Origin: Streptomyces sp. R28
Lineage (GTDB): Bacteria; Actinomycetota; Actinomycetes; Streptomycetales; Streptomycetaceae
NCBI RefSeq assembly: GCF_041052385.1
Contig: NZ_CP163439.1
Coordinates: 9,475,001-9,539,000 of the forward strand
Direction: 5' to 3'
Length of the DNA: 64,000 bases
Positions 17,743 through 26,525 of the stretch are shown here, piece after piece. Under the pieces are notes generated by a model that was not told the origin of the DNA, searched no databases, and saw only the letters and a list, made by a program, of their open reading frames with translations. Numbering within the stretch: the first letter of the stretch is position 1; every line of letters starts with the position of its first letter. The translations under genes and the position numbers were made by a program.

Positions 17743-19146
17743 TCAGTACTTCCAGCGGTACGTCGCCGCCACCTGGTCGTCGTCCAGCCCGGCGACGGCG
17801 GCGATCTCGCCCTGCCGTACGGCGATCACGGCGTCGGCGAGGACCGGGCCCAGCGCGGCACGCAGCGGCTCGTCCGTGCGGAACTCCTCGACGGCCTCGC
17901 CCAGCGAGGTCGCCAGTCTGCGGACCCCCAGAGCCGTCGCCTCGTCCGCGCCCAGATGTGCCGGATCCCCGGTGATCTCCTGGGGCAACCGCGCGCCCGA
18001 CGTCAGCCCGTCCAGTCCGGCGGTGATCAGGCAGCCGAGGGCGAGATACGGGTTGGCGGCCAGGTCCACCGGCTTGATCTCCAGGTTGGCCACTCGGGCG
18101 CGATGGCCCGACGTGCCGGTGACCACACGCAGACAGGCCTCCCGTGTCTCGCGGCCCCAGGCCGTGAACACCCCTGCCCACCGGGAGGGTTGCAGGCGCA
18201 GATAGCTGGCCGGGCTCGGCGCGGTCACCGCGGTGAGGGCGGGGAGGTGAGTGAGGATGCCGGCCGCGACGGACTCGGCTTCGGGGCGCATGCCGTGGCG
18301 GCGGTCACCGCCCGCGTGCAGGTTCACGCCGTCGCGCCAGGCGGAGAGGTGGACATGGCCGCCGTTGCCGACGCCCTGCCCGAGGACCGCCGGGGCGAAG
18401 GACACCGCGAGCCCGTGGCGCTGGGCCACCGCACGGATCGTCTGCCGTACCAGCACGCTGCGGTCGGCCGCCGCCACCGGGTCGAGCGCGGCCACCGAGA
18501 GTTCGAACTGCCCGGCCGCGTACTCGGGATGGAGCTGTTCGACCTCCACGCCCTGCCGCGCGAGCGCCGCCAGCAGATCGGCCGCGCAGTCGCTCCACTC
18601 GACCTGGCGGGTGGCGCCGTACGCCGGGCCGGTCACCGCCGGCACGAACTCGCCGTCAGGGCCTGGCGGTCGGCCGACAGCCCACTCGATCTCGATGCTC
18701 GCCTTGAAGGTGACGCCGTGGCGGTCGGAAGCCTCCTGGACCGTCCGCCGCAGGAAGGTACGGCTGCATCCGGGATGCCGCTCGCCCTCCTGGGTGATCC
18801 GGTCGACCGGCGCCCACGCCCAGCCGGGCTGGCCGGACAGCTCCGCCAGTTGGTCCAGGTCCGGGTAGAGGCGCAGGTCGCCGTCCGGGGAGCCGAGGAC
18901 GTCGGTCGTGACGATGGAGTCGTCCGCCAGGAAGGTGTCGAAGACCGGCGACATCCCGACGCCCCAGGCCGCCGCCGAGGCCAGCTTCGCCGTCGGGATC
19001 GTCTTCACCCGGCCGATGCCCGCCGTGTCGACGTAGGCCAGGACGATCCCGTGCACGCCCCGCCCGGACAGCTCGCCGCTGAGTGCCCCGGCCCGTTCGA
19101 CGTCACCGGGACGCCCTCCCGGAACGGGGTCGGCAAGGGTGGTCAT
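17743..19146 (-). CDS. Glutamine synthetase-like gamma-glutamyl ligase
   Basis: Type I glutamine-synthetase fold protein of 467 residues. Visible are FKASIEIEW (metal-binding glutamates), HPEYAAGQFELS and NGGHVHLSAW. SPASYLRLQPSRWAG and VANLEIKPVDLAANPYLALG follow. The C-terminus ends RWKY. The adenylylation loop NLYDLPPEE of true GlnA is absent. It therefore resembles the GlnA2-4 paralogues of Streptomyces, of which GlnA3 and GlnA4 are known to glutamylate polyamines or ethanolamine instead of ammonia. The substrate here is unknown. It is followed one base later by the amidohydrolase and preceded by a DUF574 methyltransferase 58 bases upstream. Confidence 0.92.
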   Translation of the reverse strand: MTTLADPVPGGRPGDVERAGALSGELSGRGVHGIVLAYVDTAGIGRVKTIPTAKLASAAAWGVGMSPVFDTFLADDSIVTTDVLGSPDGDLRLYPDLDQLAELSGQPGWAWAPVDRITQEGERHPGCSRTFLRRTVQEASDRHGVTFKASIEIEWAVGRPPGPDGEFVPAVTGPAYGATRQVEWSDCAADLLAALARQGVEVEQLHPEYAAGQFELSVAALDPVAAADRSVLVRQTIRAVAQRHGLAVSFAPAVLGQGVGNGGHVHLSAWRDGVNLHAGGDRRHGMRPEAESVAAGILTHLPALTAVTAPSPASYLRLQPSRWAGVFTAWGRETREACLRVVTGTSGHRARVANLEIKPVDLAANPYLALGCLITAGLDGLTSGARLPQEITGDPAHLGADEATALGVRRLATSLGEAVEEFRTDEPLRAALGPVLADAVIAVRQGEIAAVAGLDDDQVAATYRWKY

Positions 19147-19204
19147 ACGCTCTCCTAGGCGAGCTCGGCCGGTCCGCGCCGGTCCGGGCGGTCCCTGCTG
19201 GGCG

Positions 19205-20014
19205 TCAGGGCTTCACGGCCACCGCGCCGTACTGCGGCACCGGGGCGGGCGAGCCCGAGGCGCGCCACTGCGAGCAGGACACCATGCCCGGCTCCAGCAG
19301 CTCCAAGCCGTCGAAGAAGGCGGCGATGTCCGTGCCGCTGCGGGCAGTGATCGGCGGCGTGGCGTTCTCGTTCCAGAACTTCATCGCCGGGATCTGGCCC
19401 TCGCCGCCGAGCTCGGAGTCGAACGTCGGGTGGGTCAGGACCAGGAGGCTGCCGGAGGGGACCGCGGCCAGGACGCGCCGTACGATCTCGCGGGCCTTGT
19501 CGTAGTCCAGGACGAAGTTGAGGATGCCCAGCATCATCACGGCGACGGGCTCGGTGAAGTCCAGGGTCTGCCCGGCGCGTTCGATGATGGCGTCCGGGTC
19601 GTGCACATCGGCGTCGATGTAGGCGGTGACGCCCTCACGGGTGCCGGTCAGCAGGGTGCGGGCGTGCACGAGGACGATCGGGTCGTTGTCGACGTACACG
19701 ATCCGGGAGTCGGGCGCGACCAGCTGGGCGATCTCGTGGGTGTTCTCCGCCGTCGGCAGCCCGGTGCCGACGTCCAGGAACTGCCGTACGCCCCGCTCCT
19801 CGGCCACGAAGCGCACCGCCCGGCCGAGGAACTCGCGGTCCGCGCGGGCGATGTCCCGGATGATCGGGAACATCCCGGCGACCTGCTCGCCGACCTGCTG
19901 GTCGACCTCGTAGTTGTCCTTGCCGCCGATCCAGTAGTTCCACACGCGCGCGTTGTGCGCCACACCGGTGTTCAGCCTCGCCGACCCGCCCGACGGGGTG
20001 TGGCCTTCACTCAC
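19205..20014 (-). CDS. SAM-dependent methyltransferase, DUF574 family (copy 1)
   Basis: S-adenosylmethionine methyltransferase of the DUF574/Methyltransf_19 family, 269 residues. Family signatures are VWNYWIGGKDNYEVD near the start, RQFLDVGTGLPTAENTHE (SAM-binding glycine-rich loop) and RIVYVDNDPIVLVHA. The C-terminal GLELLEPGMVSCSQWR follows. The GTG start at 20014 is preceded by GAGGAGAGG; an ATG further upstream has no such site. Streptomyces genomes carry many of these with unknown substrates. A second copy lies at 33607-34425. Confidence 0.93.
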   Translation of the reverse strand: MSEGHTPSGGSARLNTGVAHNARVWNYWIGGKDNYEVDQQVGEQVAGMFPIIRDIARADREFLGRAVRFVAEERGVRQFLDVGTGLPTAENTHEIAQLVAPDSRIVYVDNDPIVLVHARTLLTGTREGVTAYIDADVHDPDAIIERAGQTLDFTEPVAVMMLGILNFVLDYDKAREIVRRVLAAVPSGSLLVLTHPTFDSELGGEGQIPAMKFWNENATPPITARSGTDIAAFFDGLELLEPGMVSCSQWRASGSPAPVPQYGAVAVKP

Positions 20015-20149
20015 GACTCGTCCTCTCCTCGCACGAACGACCGAAACCGGCCATCGCCGCCATTGTGCCGTTCCGTTGATCACGCTGTCCCGGGAATCGG
20101 CAGAGCCGCTACGGCCGTTGGCGTGCGGCGAAGAGAACCGCGGCAGGCA

Positions 20150-20974
20150 TCACTCGATCTCGCTCGGGCTCGCCGCGGGCGTCTTGCCGGCCTGGACGTC
20201 CTTGAGGCGCTGGGTGCCGGTCTTCAGGGCCTCCTTGACGGAGTCCTCCTCGGCGCCGTCGAGGCCGCCCGCCGTGACGGTGATCGCGTCGGCACCGACG
20301 CGTACGGCGGCGACCTCCAGGGTGAGCGTGGCGGGCGCGTCGTCGGCCGTGCCCTTCACCGTCACGAGCAGGCCCTCGCGGGCGTCGCCCACGTCGGGCA
20401 GCGAGGTCTCGATGACCTGGACGGTGCGCTCCTCGCCGTTGTCGGTCGCGGTGAACTGGTCGCACTTCTGAGGCAGGGTCGCCATCCAGTCCAGGGAGTC
20501 CTGCGGGTCGGTCCGGTCATAGGCGGCGACCTGGTACAGCAGTCGGGAGTCGCCCTGCTCGAAGCCGCGCAGCGCGGACGCCCCCGACGGCCTGCCCAGC
20601 AGGTCGTCGTCGAAGAGGGAGTCGAGCAGCCGCTGACAGTCGGCGGCGTCGGCCTTGGCGGTGAGGAAGTCCGAGACGTCGACCGTGCCGATGAGCAGGC
20701 TGTCGTGCCAGCTCTCGGCCTCGGTGTCCTTGACCTGTGTCCAGTCGTCCTCGATGTCCGCCTCGGTGATCAGCGCCGCCTGTGCGCCGGCCTCGGTCAG
20801 GGCGGGGCTGGGAGAGGAGCTCGGCTGCTTCCGGGCGAGCGGTGACGCGGAGACGTCCGAGGCCCGCGAACCGTCTCCGGCGCCGTCGTCCGAGCAGGCC
20901 GCGGTGGTCAGCAGCGAGCCTGCCGCCAGGGCCGAGGCGACGACGCGGACGGAGCGGGAAGGACGACGGCTCAT
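20150..20974 (-). CDS. Lipoprotein of unknown function
   Basis: Predicted secreted lipoprotein of 274 residues. The signal peptide ends in the lipobox LTTAAC (Cys27) after a twin-basic n-region. A Ser/Pro linker follows (to about residue 60), then a soluble domain that begins ALITEADIEDDWTQV. That is a layout seen in several actinobacterial cell-envelope lipoproteins of unknown role. The start at 20974 follows AGGAGA. The domain is not recognised beyond this. Confidence 0.85.
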   Translation of the reverse strand: MSRRPSRSVRVVASALAAGSLLTTAACSDDGAGDGSRASDVSASPLARKQPSSSPSPALTEAGAQAALITEADIEDDWTQVKDTEAESWHDSLLIGTVDVSDFLTAKADAADCQRLLDSLFDDDLLGRPSGASALRGFEQGDSRLLYQVAAYDRTDPQDSLDWMATLPQKCDQFTATDNGEERTVQVIETSLPDVGDAREGLLVTVKGTADDAPATLTLEVAAVRVGADAITVTAGGLDGAEEDSVKEALKTGTQRLKDVQAGKTPAASPSEIE

Positions 20975-21103
20975 TGCGGGTCTCCTGAGGACGCGGGATA
21001 CGTGAGAGGACACGGGACACGTGTTCTCAGCGCACCATCGGCCCTTGCGGCCCACCAGCGGCACCGGCCCGTTCGGGTGAGCGCGGCCGGGAGGCCGGAC
21101 AGG

Positions 21104-21802
21104 TCACGTTCCGGGCTGTCCGTACCCGTGCTGCCAGGCCCAGGCGGCGATCTCGACGCGGTTCCGGGCGGACAGTTTGAGCTGGACGCTGGACAGGTGC
21201 GTCTTGACCGTGGACAGGGAGACGTACAGCTCCGCGGCGATCTCGGCGTTCGTACGGCCGAGGGCGACCAGCCGGACGACGTCGAGCTCGCGGTCGGTGA
21301 GGGGCTCCGTGGGCGGGGCGGGCTTCGCCGGGGCGGCGGAGACGGTCTGCGGGGCGGTGAGGTGCTTGAGCAGGCGGACCGTGACCGACGGCGAGACCAG
21401 CGAGTCGCCGGCCGCGGCGGCGCGGACCGCCTCCGCGAGGAGGGTCGGCCCCGAGTCCTTCAGCAGGAAGCCGCACGCGCCGCCGCGCAGCGCCCCGTAC
21501 ACGTACTCGTCGAGGTCGAAAGTCGTCACCACGACCACCCGCATCGGGTCCGCCACCTCGGGACCCGCCAGCAGCCGGGTCGCCTCCAGACCGTCCAGCT
21601 TCGGCATCCGGATGTCCAGCAGACACACGTCCGGCCGCTCCCGCCGGGCCAGCGCCACCGCCTCCTCGCCGTCGGCGGCCTCGGCGACCACGGTGATGTC
21701 GGGCTGGGCGTTGAGGAAGAAGCGGAAGCCGGTGCGGATCATCTCCTGGTCGTCGGCGATGAGGACGCGGATGGGCGCGCCGGGCGGGGTCGGGGCGGTC
21801 AT
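21104..21802 (-). CDS. Two-component response regulator, NarL/LuxR type
   Basis: Response regulator of 232 residues. The receiver domain (about 11-130) has the acidic pair IADDQ at 15-19, the phospho-acceptor LLDIRMPKLDG (Asp63) and a switch Thr in VVVTTFD. LLKDSG carries the conserved Lys. The C-terminal LuxR helix-turn-helix is LTDRELDVVRLVALGRTNAEI plus the recognition helix LSTVKTHLSSV. It lies 84 bases downstream of the ABC permease on the same strand. The divergent histidine kinase at 25028 is the likely partner, and the ABC exporter the likely target. Confidence 0.95.
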   Translation of the reverse strand: MTAPTPPGAPIRVLIADDQEMIRTGFRFFLNAQPDITVVAEAADGEEAVALARRERPDVCLLDIRMPKLDGLEATRLLAGPEVADPMRVVVVTTFDLDEYVYGALRGGACGFLLKDSGPTLLAEAVRAAAAGDSLVSPSVTVRLLKHLTAPQTVSAAPAKPAPPTEPLTDRELDVVRLVALGRTNAEIAAELYVSLSTVKTHLSSVQLKLSARNRVEIAAWAWQHGYGQPGT

Positions 21803-21886
21803 GGCTCGATCATGCCCTACGGGTTCATGGCGGGGCCCGCCCCCAGCTGCGAGCTGCGGGCAGGCCCCTCGGCGGTCGGTCGGCTC

Positions 21887-23899
21887 TCAGTCGGCGGTCT
21901 GCGCGGGGTCGGCGGTCACCTTCCGCAGCAGCGGCCGGCTGCCGGAGATCGCGGCGAACACGGCGAGCGCGCCGACGACGACACAGACGACGAGTTCGAT
22001 CGCCCCGGAGGGGTTGATCGTGGCGCCGGCCGCCTTGTTGAGCTGGTAGGAGCCGTAGGCCCCCATGGCGGTGGTGCCGCCGGCCAGGACGACCAGGGGG
22101 ATGACGGTCTCCCGGACCCGCGCCCGGTCCAGCACCTTCAACGGGGTTCCCGCCAGCCGCAGCAGGCCGTAGACGCGGCGCCGGTCGAGGACGTTCGCGG
22201 CGGCGGTCAGGCCGGCGGAGGTGGCGGCGACGAGGAAGCTCAGCGCCAGGGTGCCGATGGTGACGGCGTCCAGACGGTCGAACGTGGCCTTGTCCGAGCC
22301 GCCGGCGTAGTCCTGGCCGTAGGGGAACCGGCCCGCGCCGAGCGGGGTGAGGGCGGTGACGGCCGTGTCCAGCTGCTCCTGGCCGCCCTCGACATGGGCG
22401 ATGACGCCGGTGCCGCCGCCGAGGAGGTTGTCGTAGGCGTCGGCGCGGCCGGTGGTGACGGTCGCGGTCACGCCCGCCCGGTGCAGCAGGGTGCGCGCCT
22501 CGGCGGCGGTCTGCCGGGCTTCGGAGGCGTGGGCCGTGGTCACGGCGACCTGGCCCTGATACGGGGAGGTGTCGGCGCCGAGGAGGCTGACGGCGAAGAA
22601 CCCGGCGGCGAATCCGGCCAGCACCAGTCCGCTGACGGTGCGCCAGGCGCCGCGCGGGTCGTCGCTGAGCCGACGGCCGGCCAGCAGGGTCGCCGGGCGC
22701 CTGGCGAAGCGGCTCACCAGGCGGCCGAGCCGGTCCACCACCCAGGGGCCGAACAGCCAGAACGCGCCGTAGAACAGCAGGAGCAGGGCGACGGCCTGCT
22801 TCGCCCGCAGGCCCCCGCCGCTGAACACGAAGATGACGGCCAGCGCCGCCGCGAAGAAGGCGAGGCGGATCACGCGGGTGCGCCGGGGGTCGGCCTGCTG
22901 GGCCACGCCGAGGGGCGAGGTGGCGACCTGGCGCAGCATCGAGACCGCGCTGACGGTGATGAGGGCGGTGACCGCGGCCACGACCGTCGCGAGACAGGGC
23001 AGTCCGACCCACAACGTGTCGACGTACCAGGTGCCCACACCGAACGGCACCTGAGCGAGCGCGGGCAGCAACACCACGTACGCGAGCGCCCCGGTCAGCG
23101 CCCCGGCCGCGCCGAGTGCCACCGCTTCCAGGGCGGTCATGGCGATGATCTGGCGCGGGGTCGCGCCGGCCAGCCGCAGGGCGGCGAGCCGCTGCTCGCG
23201 CCGGGCCGCGCCGAGGCGTCCGGCAGCCGCCGACAGCACGACGACGGGCATCGCGAGCAGGACCACACCCATGACGGCGATTCCCTGGTCGCCGGAGGTG
23301 AACACGCTCGCCGTGTCGCCACCGAACCCGGAGATCTCCGCTCGCTCCAGCTGCGCGGTGTCGAACCAGGAGGAGGTGTCCCCGGCGGCCTTCGAGACGG
23401 CCGGGTCGGTCGGCGCCCGTCCGATGACGGCGACGAAATCGTCGGGGGAGGCGAGACCGGCGGTGCCGATCGTGCCGTAGGACTTCACCTTCGGGAAGCG
23501 GTCGGCGAGTTGGTTCGCGGGCAGCTTGTGCAGCAACTCCGCCAGGGCGGGGGACACGTACACCTCGCCCCGCTTCGGGAAGGAGCTCAGGCCGGGCGGC
23601 GCGGGCGTGTGCCCTCGGCCGGAGAGCTGGGCCAGGGAGACGACCGCGACAGGCTCGTGGCGGACGTACGTCGTGGCGAGTGCCTGGACCGCGGTGGCCT
23701 GCTCGGCCGGTACGGCGTCCGGGGTGCGCCAGGTGGTGTGGTCGGCGCGGGTGCCGGCGCCGAGGGTGGCGGCGATGATCACCAGCATCACGAACGCGCC
23801 GACGGCCGCGGCCCCGGCTGCCAGGAGGTGGCTCTGCAGGCCGCGGCGGCCGGAGGATCTGGTCAGGTGCCAGGTCAGGGGCAGGACGGGGGAACGCAT
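21887..23899 (-). CDS. ABC transporter permease, FtsX/MacB family
   Basis: Integral membrane protein of 670 residues with two FtsX-like blocks. An N-terminal membrane anchor (about 25-45) precedes an extracellular domain. FtsX domain 1 (about 215-310) contains RREQRLAALRLAGATPRQI. A central pair of helices (about 345-390) follows. FtsX domain 2 covers the C-terminus (about 555-660) with DRRRVYGLLRLAGTPLKVLDRARVRETV. This family does not translocate through a pore but uses ATP to drive extracellular conformational change, often in antimicrobial-peptide sensing or lipoprotein release. The ATPase gene ends 24 bases upstream. Confidence 0.93.
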   Translation of the reverse strand: MRSPVLPLTWHLTRSSGRRGLQSHLLAAGAAAVGAFVMLVIIAATLGAGTRADHTTWRTPDAVPAEQATAVQALATTYVRHEPVAVVSLAQLSGRGHTPAPPGLSSFPKRGEVYVSPALAELLHKLPANQLADRFPKVKSYGTIGTAGLASPDDFVAVIGRAPTDPAVSKAAGDTSSWFDTAQLERAEISGFGGDTASVFTSGDQGIAVMGVVLLAMPVVVLSAAAGRLGAARREQRLAALRLAGATPRQIIAMTALEAVALGAAGALTGALAYVVLLPALAQVPFGVGTWYVDTLWVGLPCLATVVAAVTALITVSAVSMLRQVATSPLGVAQQADPRRTRVIRLAFFAAALAVIFVFSGGGLRAKQAVALLLLFYGAFWLFGPWVVDRLGRLVSRFARRPATLLAGRRLSDDPRGAWRTVSGLVLAGFAAGFFAVSLLGADTSPYQGQVAVTTAHASEARQTAAEARTLLHRAGVTATVTTGRADAYDNLLGGGTGVIAHVEGGQEQLDTAVTALTPLGAGRFPYGQDYAGGSDKATFDRLDAVTIGTLALSFLVAATSAGLTAAANVLDRRRVYGLLRLAGTPLKVLDRARVRETVIPLVVLAGGTTAMGAYGSYQLNKAAGATINPSGAIELVVCVVVGALAVFAAISGSRPLLRKVTADPAQTAD

Positions 23900-23923
23900 G
23901 GCGGGCTCCGGGGAAAGGCGGGG

Positions 23924-24607
23924 TCAGGCGACCGTGAACTGGCTGTGGGTGCTGATCCGGCCGTCCCGGACCTGGAGGACGCGGTCGCAGTGGGCGGCGA
24001 CGTCGGCGTCATGAGTGACCATCACCAGGGCGGCGCCGGTGTCCCGGGCCGCGAAGGTCAGGAGCTGGATCACTTCGGAGCTGGTGCGCTGGTCCAGCGC
24101 GCCGGTGGGCTCGTCGGCGAAGACGACGTCCGGCTCGACGGCCAGCGCGCGGGCGACGGCGACGCGCTGCGCCTGTCCGCCGGAGAGCTGCCCGGGGCGG
24201 CGCTGCTCTAGCCCGTCCAGGCCCAGCGGCGCGAACCAGCGGCGGGCCCGGGCCACGGCCTGCCGGCGCGGCATGCCCTCCAGCATCAGCGGCAGGGCGA
24301 CGTTCTCCTCGGCGGGCAGCTCCGGCAGCAACTGGCCGAACTGGAAGACGAACCCGAACCGCTTGCGGCGCAGCGCGCTCAGCCGGTTCTCGCCCAGGTT
24401 GTCCAGGCGTTCGCCGTGCAACAGCACCTGGCCGCCGTCGGGCCGGATGATCCCGGCGAGGGTGTGCAGCAGCGTGGACTTGCCGGACCCGGACGGGCCC
24501 ATGATCGCCAGCGAGTCGCGCTCACGGACCTGCACGTCGACGCCGGCCAGGGCGGTGGTGGAGCCGTACTGCTTCACTAGGCCGTAACCGGCCAGAACGG
24601 TGCTCAT
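23924..24607 (-). CDS. ABC transporter ATP-binding protein (MacB/LolD type)
   Basis: Nucleotide-binding subunit of 227 residues. Walker A is GPSGSGKSTLLH (about 34-45) and the Q-loop follows in FVFQFGQLLPELPAEENV. The signature motif is LSGGQAQRVAVARAL. Walker B is VVFADEPTGALD and the H-loop is MVTHDADVAAHCD. Residues and length match MacB/LolD ATPases that pair with FtsX-type permeases. It starts 18 bases after the stop of the small DUF4333 gene. Confidence 0.96.
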   Translation of the reverse strand: MSTVLAGYGLVKQYGSTTALAGVDVQVRERDSLAIMGPSGSGKSTLLHTLAGIIRPDGGQVLLHGERLDNLGENRLSALRRKRFGFVFQFGQLLPELPAEENVALPLMLEGMPRRQAVARARRWFAPLGLDGLEQRRPGQLSGGQAQRVAVARALAVEPDVVFADEPTGALDQRTSSEVIQLLTFAARDTGAALVMVTHDADVAAHCDRVLQVRDGRISTHSQFTVA

Positions 24608-24625
24608 GGTGTGTCGTGGCCCTTC

Positions 24626-24877
24626 TCAGCGCTCGAACTTCCAGGTGACGCTCTTGGCGTCGGCCTGGGTCACACGGACGGGGATGTCGACGGTCGCGCC
24701 GTCGCTGTTCTCGCCGGTGCAGGTGATGGTGGCTCCCGCCACGGCCTTGAGGCCGGTCGGGCAGGTGACGCCGGAGACCTTGTCGCCGACCCAGGGCAGC
24801 GGGTGGATCCTGCCCTCGGTGCGGCCCGCGACCGCAGCGGTCACGCCGCCGACGACGAGGAACTTGCTGCGTTCCAT
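24626..24877 (-). CDS. Small DUF4333-like secreted or anchored protein
   Basis: Protein of 83 residues. The start ATG at 24877 follows CAGGAG. After a short hydrophobic N-terminus it contains GVTCPTGLKAVAGATITCTG and DIPVRVTQADAKSVTWKF, the pattern of DUF4333 domains with two conserved cysteines. It is first in the minus-strand operon with the ABC ATPase, permease and response regulator. It may be an extracytoplasmic accessory of that exporter or a sensor of envelope stress; this is inference from position. Confidence 0.78.
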   Translation of the reverse strand: MERSKFLVVGGVTAAVAGRTEGRIHPLPWVGDKVSGVTCPTGLKAVAGATITCTGENSDGATVDIPVRVTQADAKSVTWKFER

Positions 24878-25027
24878 CGCGTACTCCTGATGTCCGTGGT
24901 GAGGATGCGGCTCCACCCTCGCGCCCGCGCCCGGGCGCGCGCCTCGGCCATAAGGCCGGCGTCAGCGACCGGTCCCTCGGCCGATCGGCCGATCCCGCCG
25001 AGCACGGCCTCGCCTACCGTGATCGGC

Positions 25028-26209
25028 ATGAAGTCCGTCTCCCCCCGCGGCTGCGCCTGGGGCTTCGCCGTCGGCGTCCTGCTGGCCGCCTGTGTCGTCG
25101 ACGTCCTGTACGCGGGTGCCGACGGGACGAGCGTCCTGCCGACGGCGAGCCCGGTCTGGCCGATCCTGGCCGTGCTGCTCGTGGGCCTGGCCGCCGTGCT
25201 GTGGCCGGACGAGCGGCGGCCCGAACGGATCACGCCGCAGGTGCGCACCGCCGTGCCCGCCCTGATCTCGGCCCTGTACTCGGTGGCCTCCCTGGTGACC
25301 CTCAAGGCGAACATCTTCGGACCCGGCGAGGTCCTGATCCTGCTCTGCCTGCTGTTCGTCGCGGTACGGCACTGCCCGCCGCGCTGGGCCTGGGGGTGCG
25401 GAGCCCTCGACGTGGGCGCGCTGTTGCTGTTGCCGGTTCGGTATCTCGGGCCGTGGGACGCCGACGTGCTGGGCTTCGTGGCGGCCGGTCTGGTCCTGGT
25501 CGGCATCTTCGCCGGGCTCGCCGCGTACCTGCGCACGCTGGACTACCGCCGGACGGTCGCCGTCACCGATACCCGGCGCTCCGAACGCGTCGCCATCGCC
25601 GCCGACCTGCACGACTTCGTCGCCCACCATGTCACCGGGATCCTCGTGCAGACGCAGATGGCCCGCATGATGGCGCAGACCCAGCCGCAGGAGCTCGACC
25701 CGGTGCTGGCCGGCATCGAACGCGCCGCGACCGAGGCCCTCGCCTCGATGCGCCGTACGGTCGGCGTGCTGCGTGACACCGGGGAGGAGGCGGCCGACCG
25801 CCGCCCGGTCGGCGACCTGGCGGCCATCGCCGACCTGACCGACGGGTTCGCGAGCCCGATCCAGCAGGTCACCCTGCGCTGCGACCCCGCCGTGTCCGAC
25901 GACCTGCCCCACGAGGTGCAGGCCGCGGCCTTCCGGGTCGTGCAGGAGGCGCTGACCAACATCCGGCGCCACGCGGCCGACGCGGCCGACATCGAGGTCC
26001 GCCTGCGGGACGACGCCGGACGCCTGGAGGTGTCGGTCGCGGACGACGGACGGGGCGGCACCCAACTCCCGGCGGCCGCGCACGGCGGCGGCTTCGGCCT
26101 CGTCGGCCTGAAGGAACGGGTGACCGCGCTGGGCGGCGAACTGCACGCCGGGCCGCGGGACGGCGTGGGGTGGGAGGTGCGGGCGGTGTTTCCGGCGGGG
26201 AAGTCCTGA
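25028..26209 (+). CDS. Sensor histidine kinase, NarX/DesK type (HisKA_3)
   Basis: Membrane histidine kinase of 393 residues. Four or five hydrophobic segments fill residues 8-170 without a large periplasmic domain, as in DesK-like kinases. The dimerisation/phospho-acceptor motif is ERVAIAADLHDFVAHHVTGI (phospho-His in LHDFVAH). The HATPase_c domain has VVQEALTNIRRHA and VADDGRGG, then GFGLVGLKERV. The gene is divergent from the DUF4333-ABC-response-regulator operon with 150 bases between starts. A bidirectional control region is likely there, and pairing with the LuxR-type regulator at 21104 is likely. Confidence 0.93.
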   Translation: MKSVSPRGCAWGFAVGVLLAACVVDVLYAGADGTSVLPTASPVWPILAVLLVGLAAVLWPDERRPERITPQVRTAVPALISALYSVASLVTLKANIFGPGEVLILLCLLFVAVRHCPPRWAWGCGALDVGALLLLPVRYLGPWDADVLGFVAAGLVLVGIFAGLAAYLRTLDYRRTVAVTDTRRSERVAIAADLHDFVAHHVTGILVQTQMARMMAQTQPQELDPVLAGIERAATEALASMRRTVGVLRDTGEEAADRRPVGDLAAIADLTDGFASPIQQVTLRCDPAVSDDLPHEVQAAAFRVVQEALTNIRRHAADAADIEVRLRDDAGRLEVSVADDGRGGTQLPAAAHGGGFGLVGLKERVTALGGELHAGPRDGVGWEVRAVFPAGKS

Positions 26210-26525
26210 CGGGCTACGGCGAAGACGGCCACAGGCCCGAAGGGTGACGGCGGCGGCGCGCAGCCGGGTGCCCGGCAGGTCTTCGGCCGTCGTCAGACAG
26301 GGGCCGCTGTCAGGGGAAGGGGCGGGGCTCGCGTGCCGCCACCTGCTTCGGGGCGCGGGGCGGTCGCCGCTGATGCGGGGTGAGTTCGGCGAGTTCGGAC
26401 GTCTGCGGTAGGCGCGCGCACGTCGACCACGACGGAACGAGTGCGGGTCGGCCCGGCCTGGCGTCCGGGGCCGCTCCGGTTGTTCAATGGTGCTGCACAG
26501 TCCCAGTTCGGGAGAGGAGCGCTCC
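26210..26525. other. Intergenic stretch upstream of the catabolic operon
   Basis: About 316 bases between the histidine kinase and the XRE-cupin regulator. It should hold the promoter of the regulator, and of the whole operon if transcription continues. No palindrome strong enough to name as an operator was seen. Confidence 0.4.

Noticed and set aside
20150..20974. Possibility that the lipoprotein belongs to the ABC/two-component operon
   Set aside because: It is on the same strand, but about 130 bases after the regulator stop and with its own strong ribosome site; no link beyond proximity.
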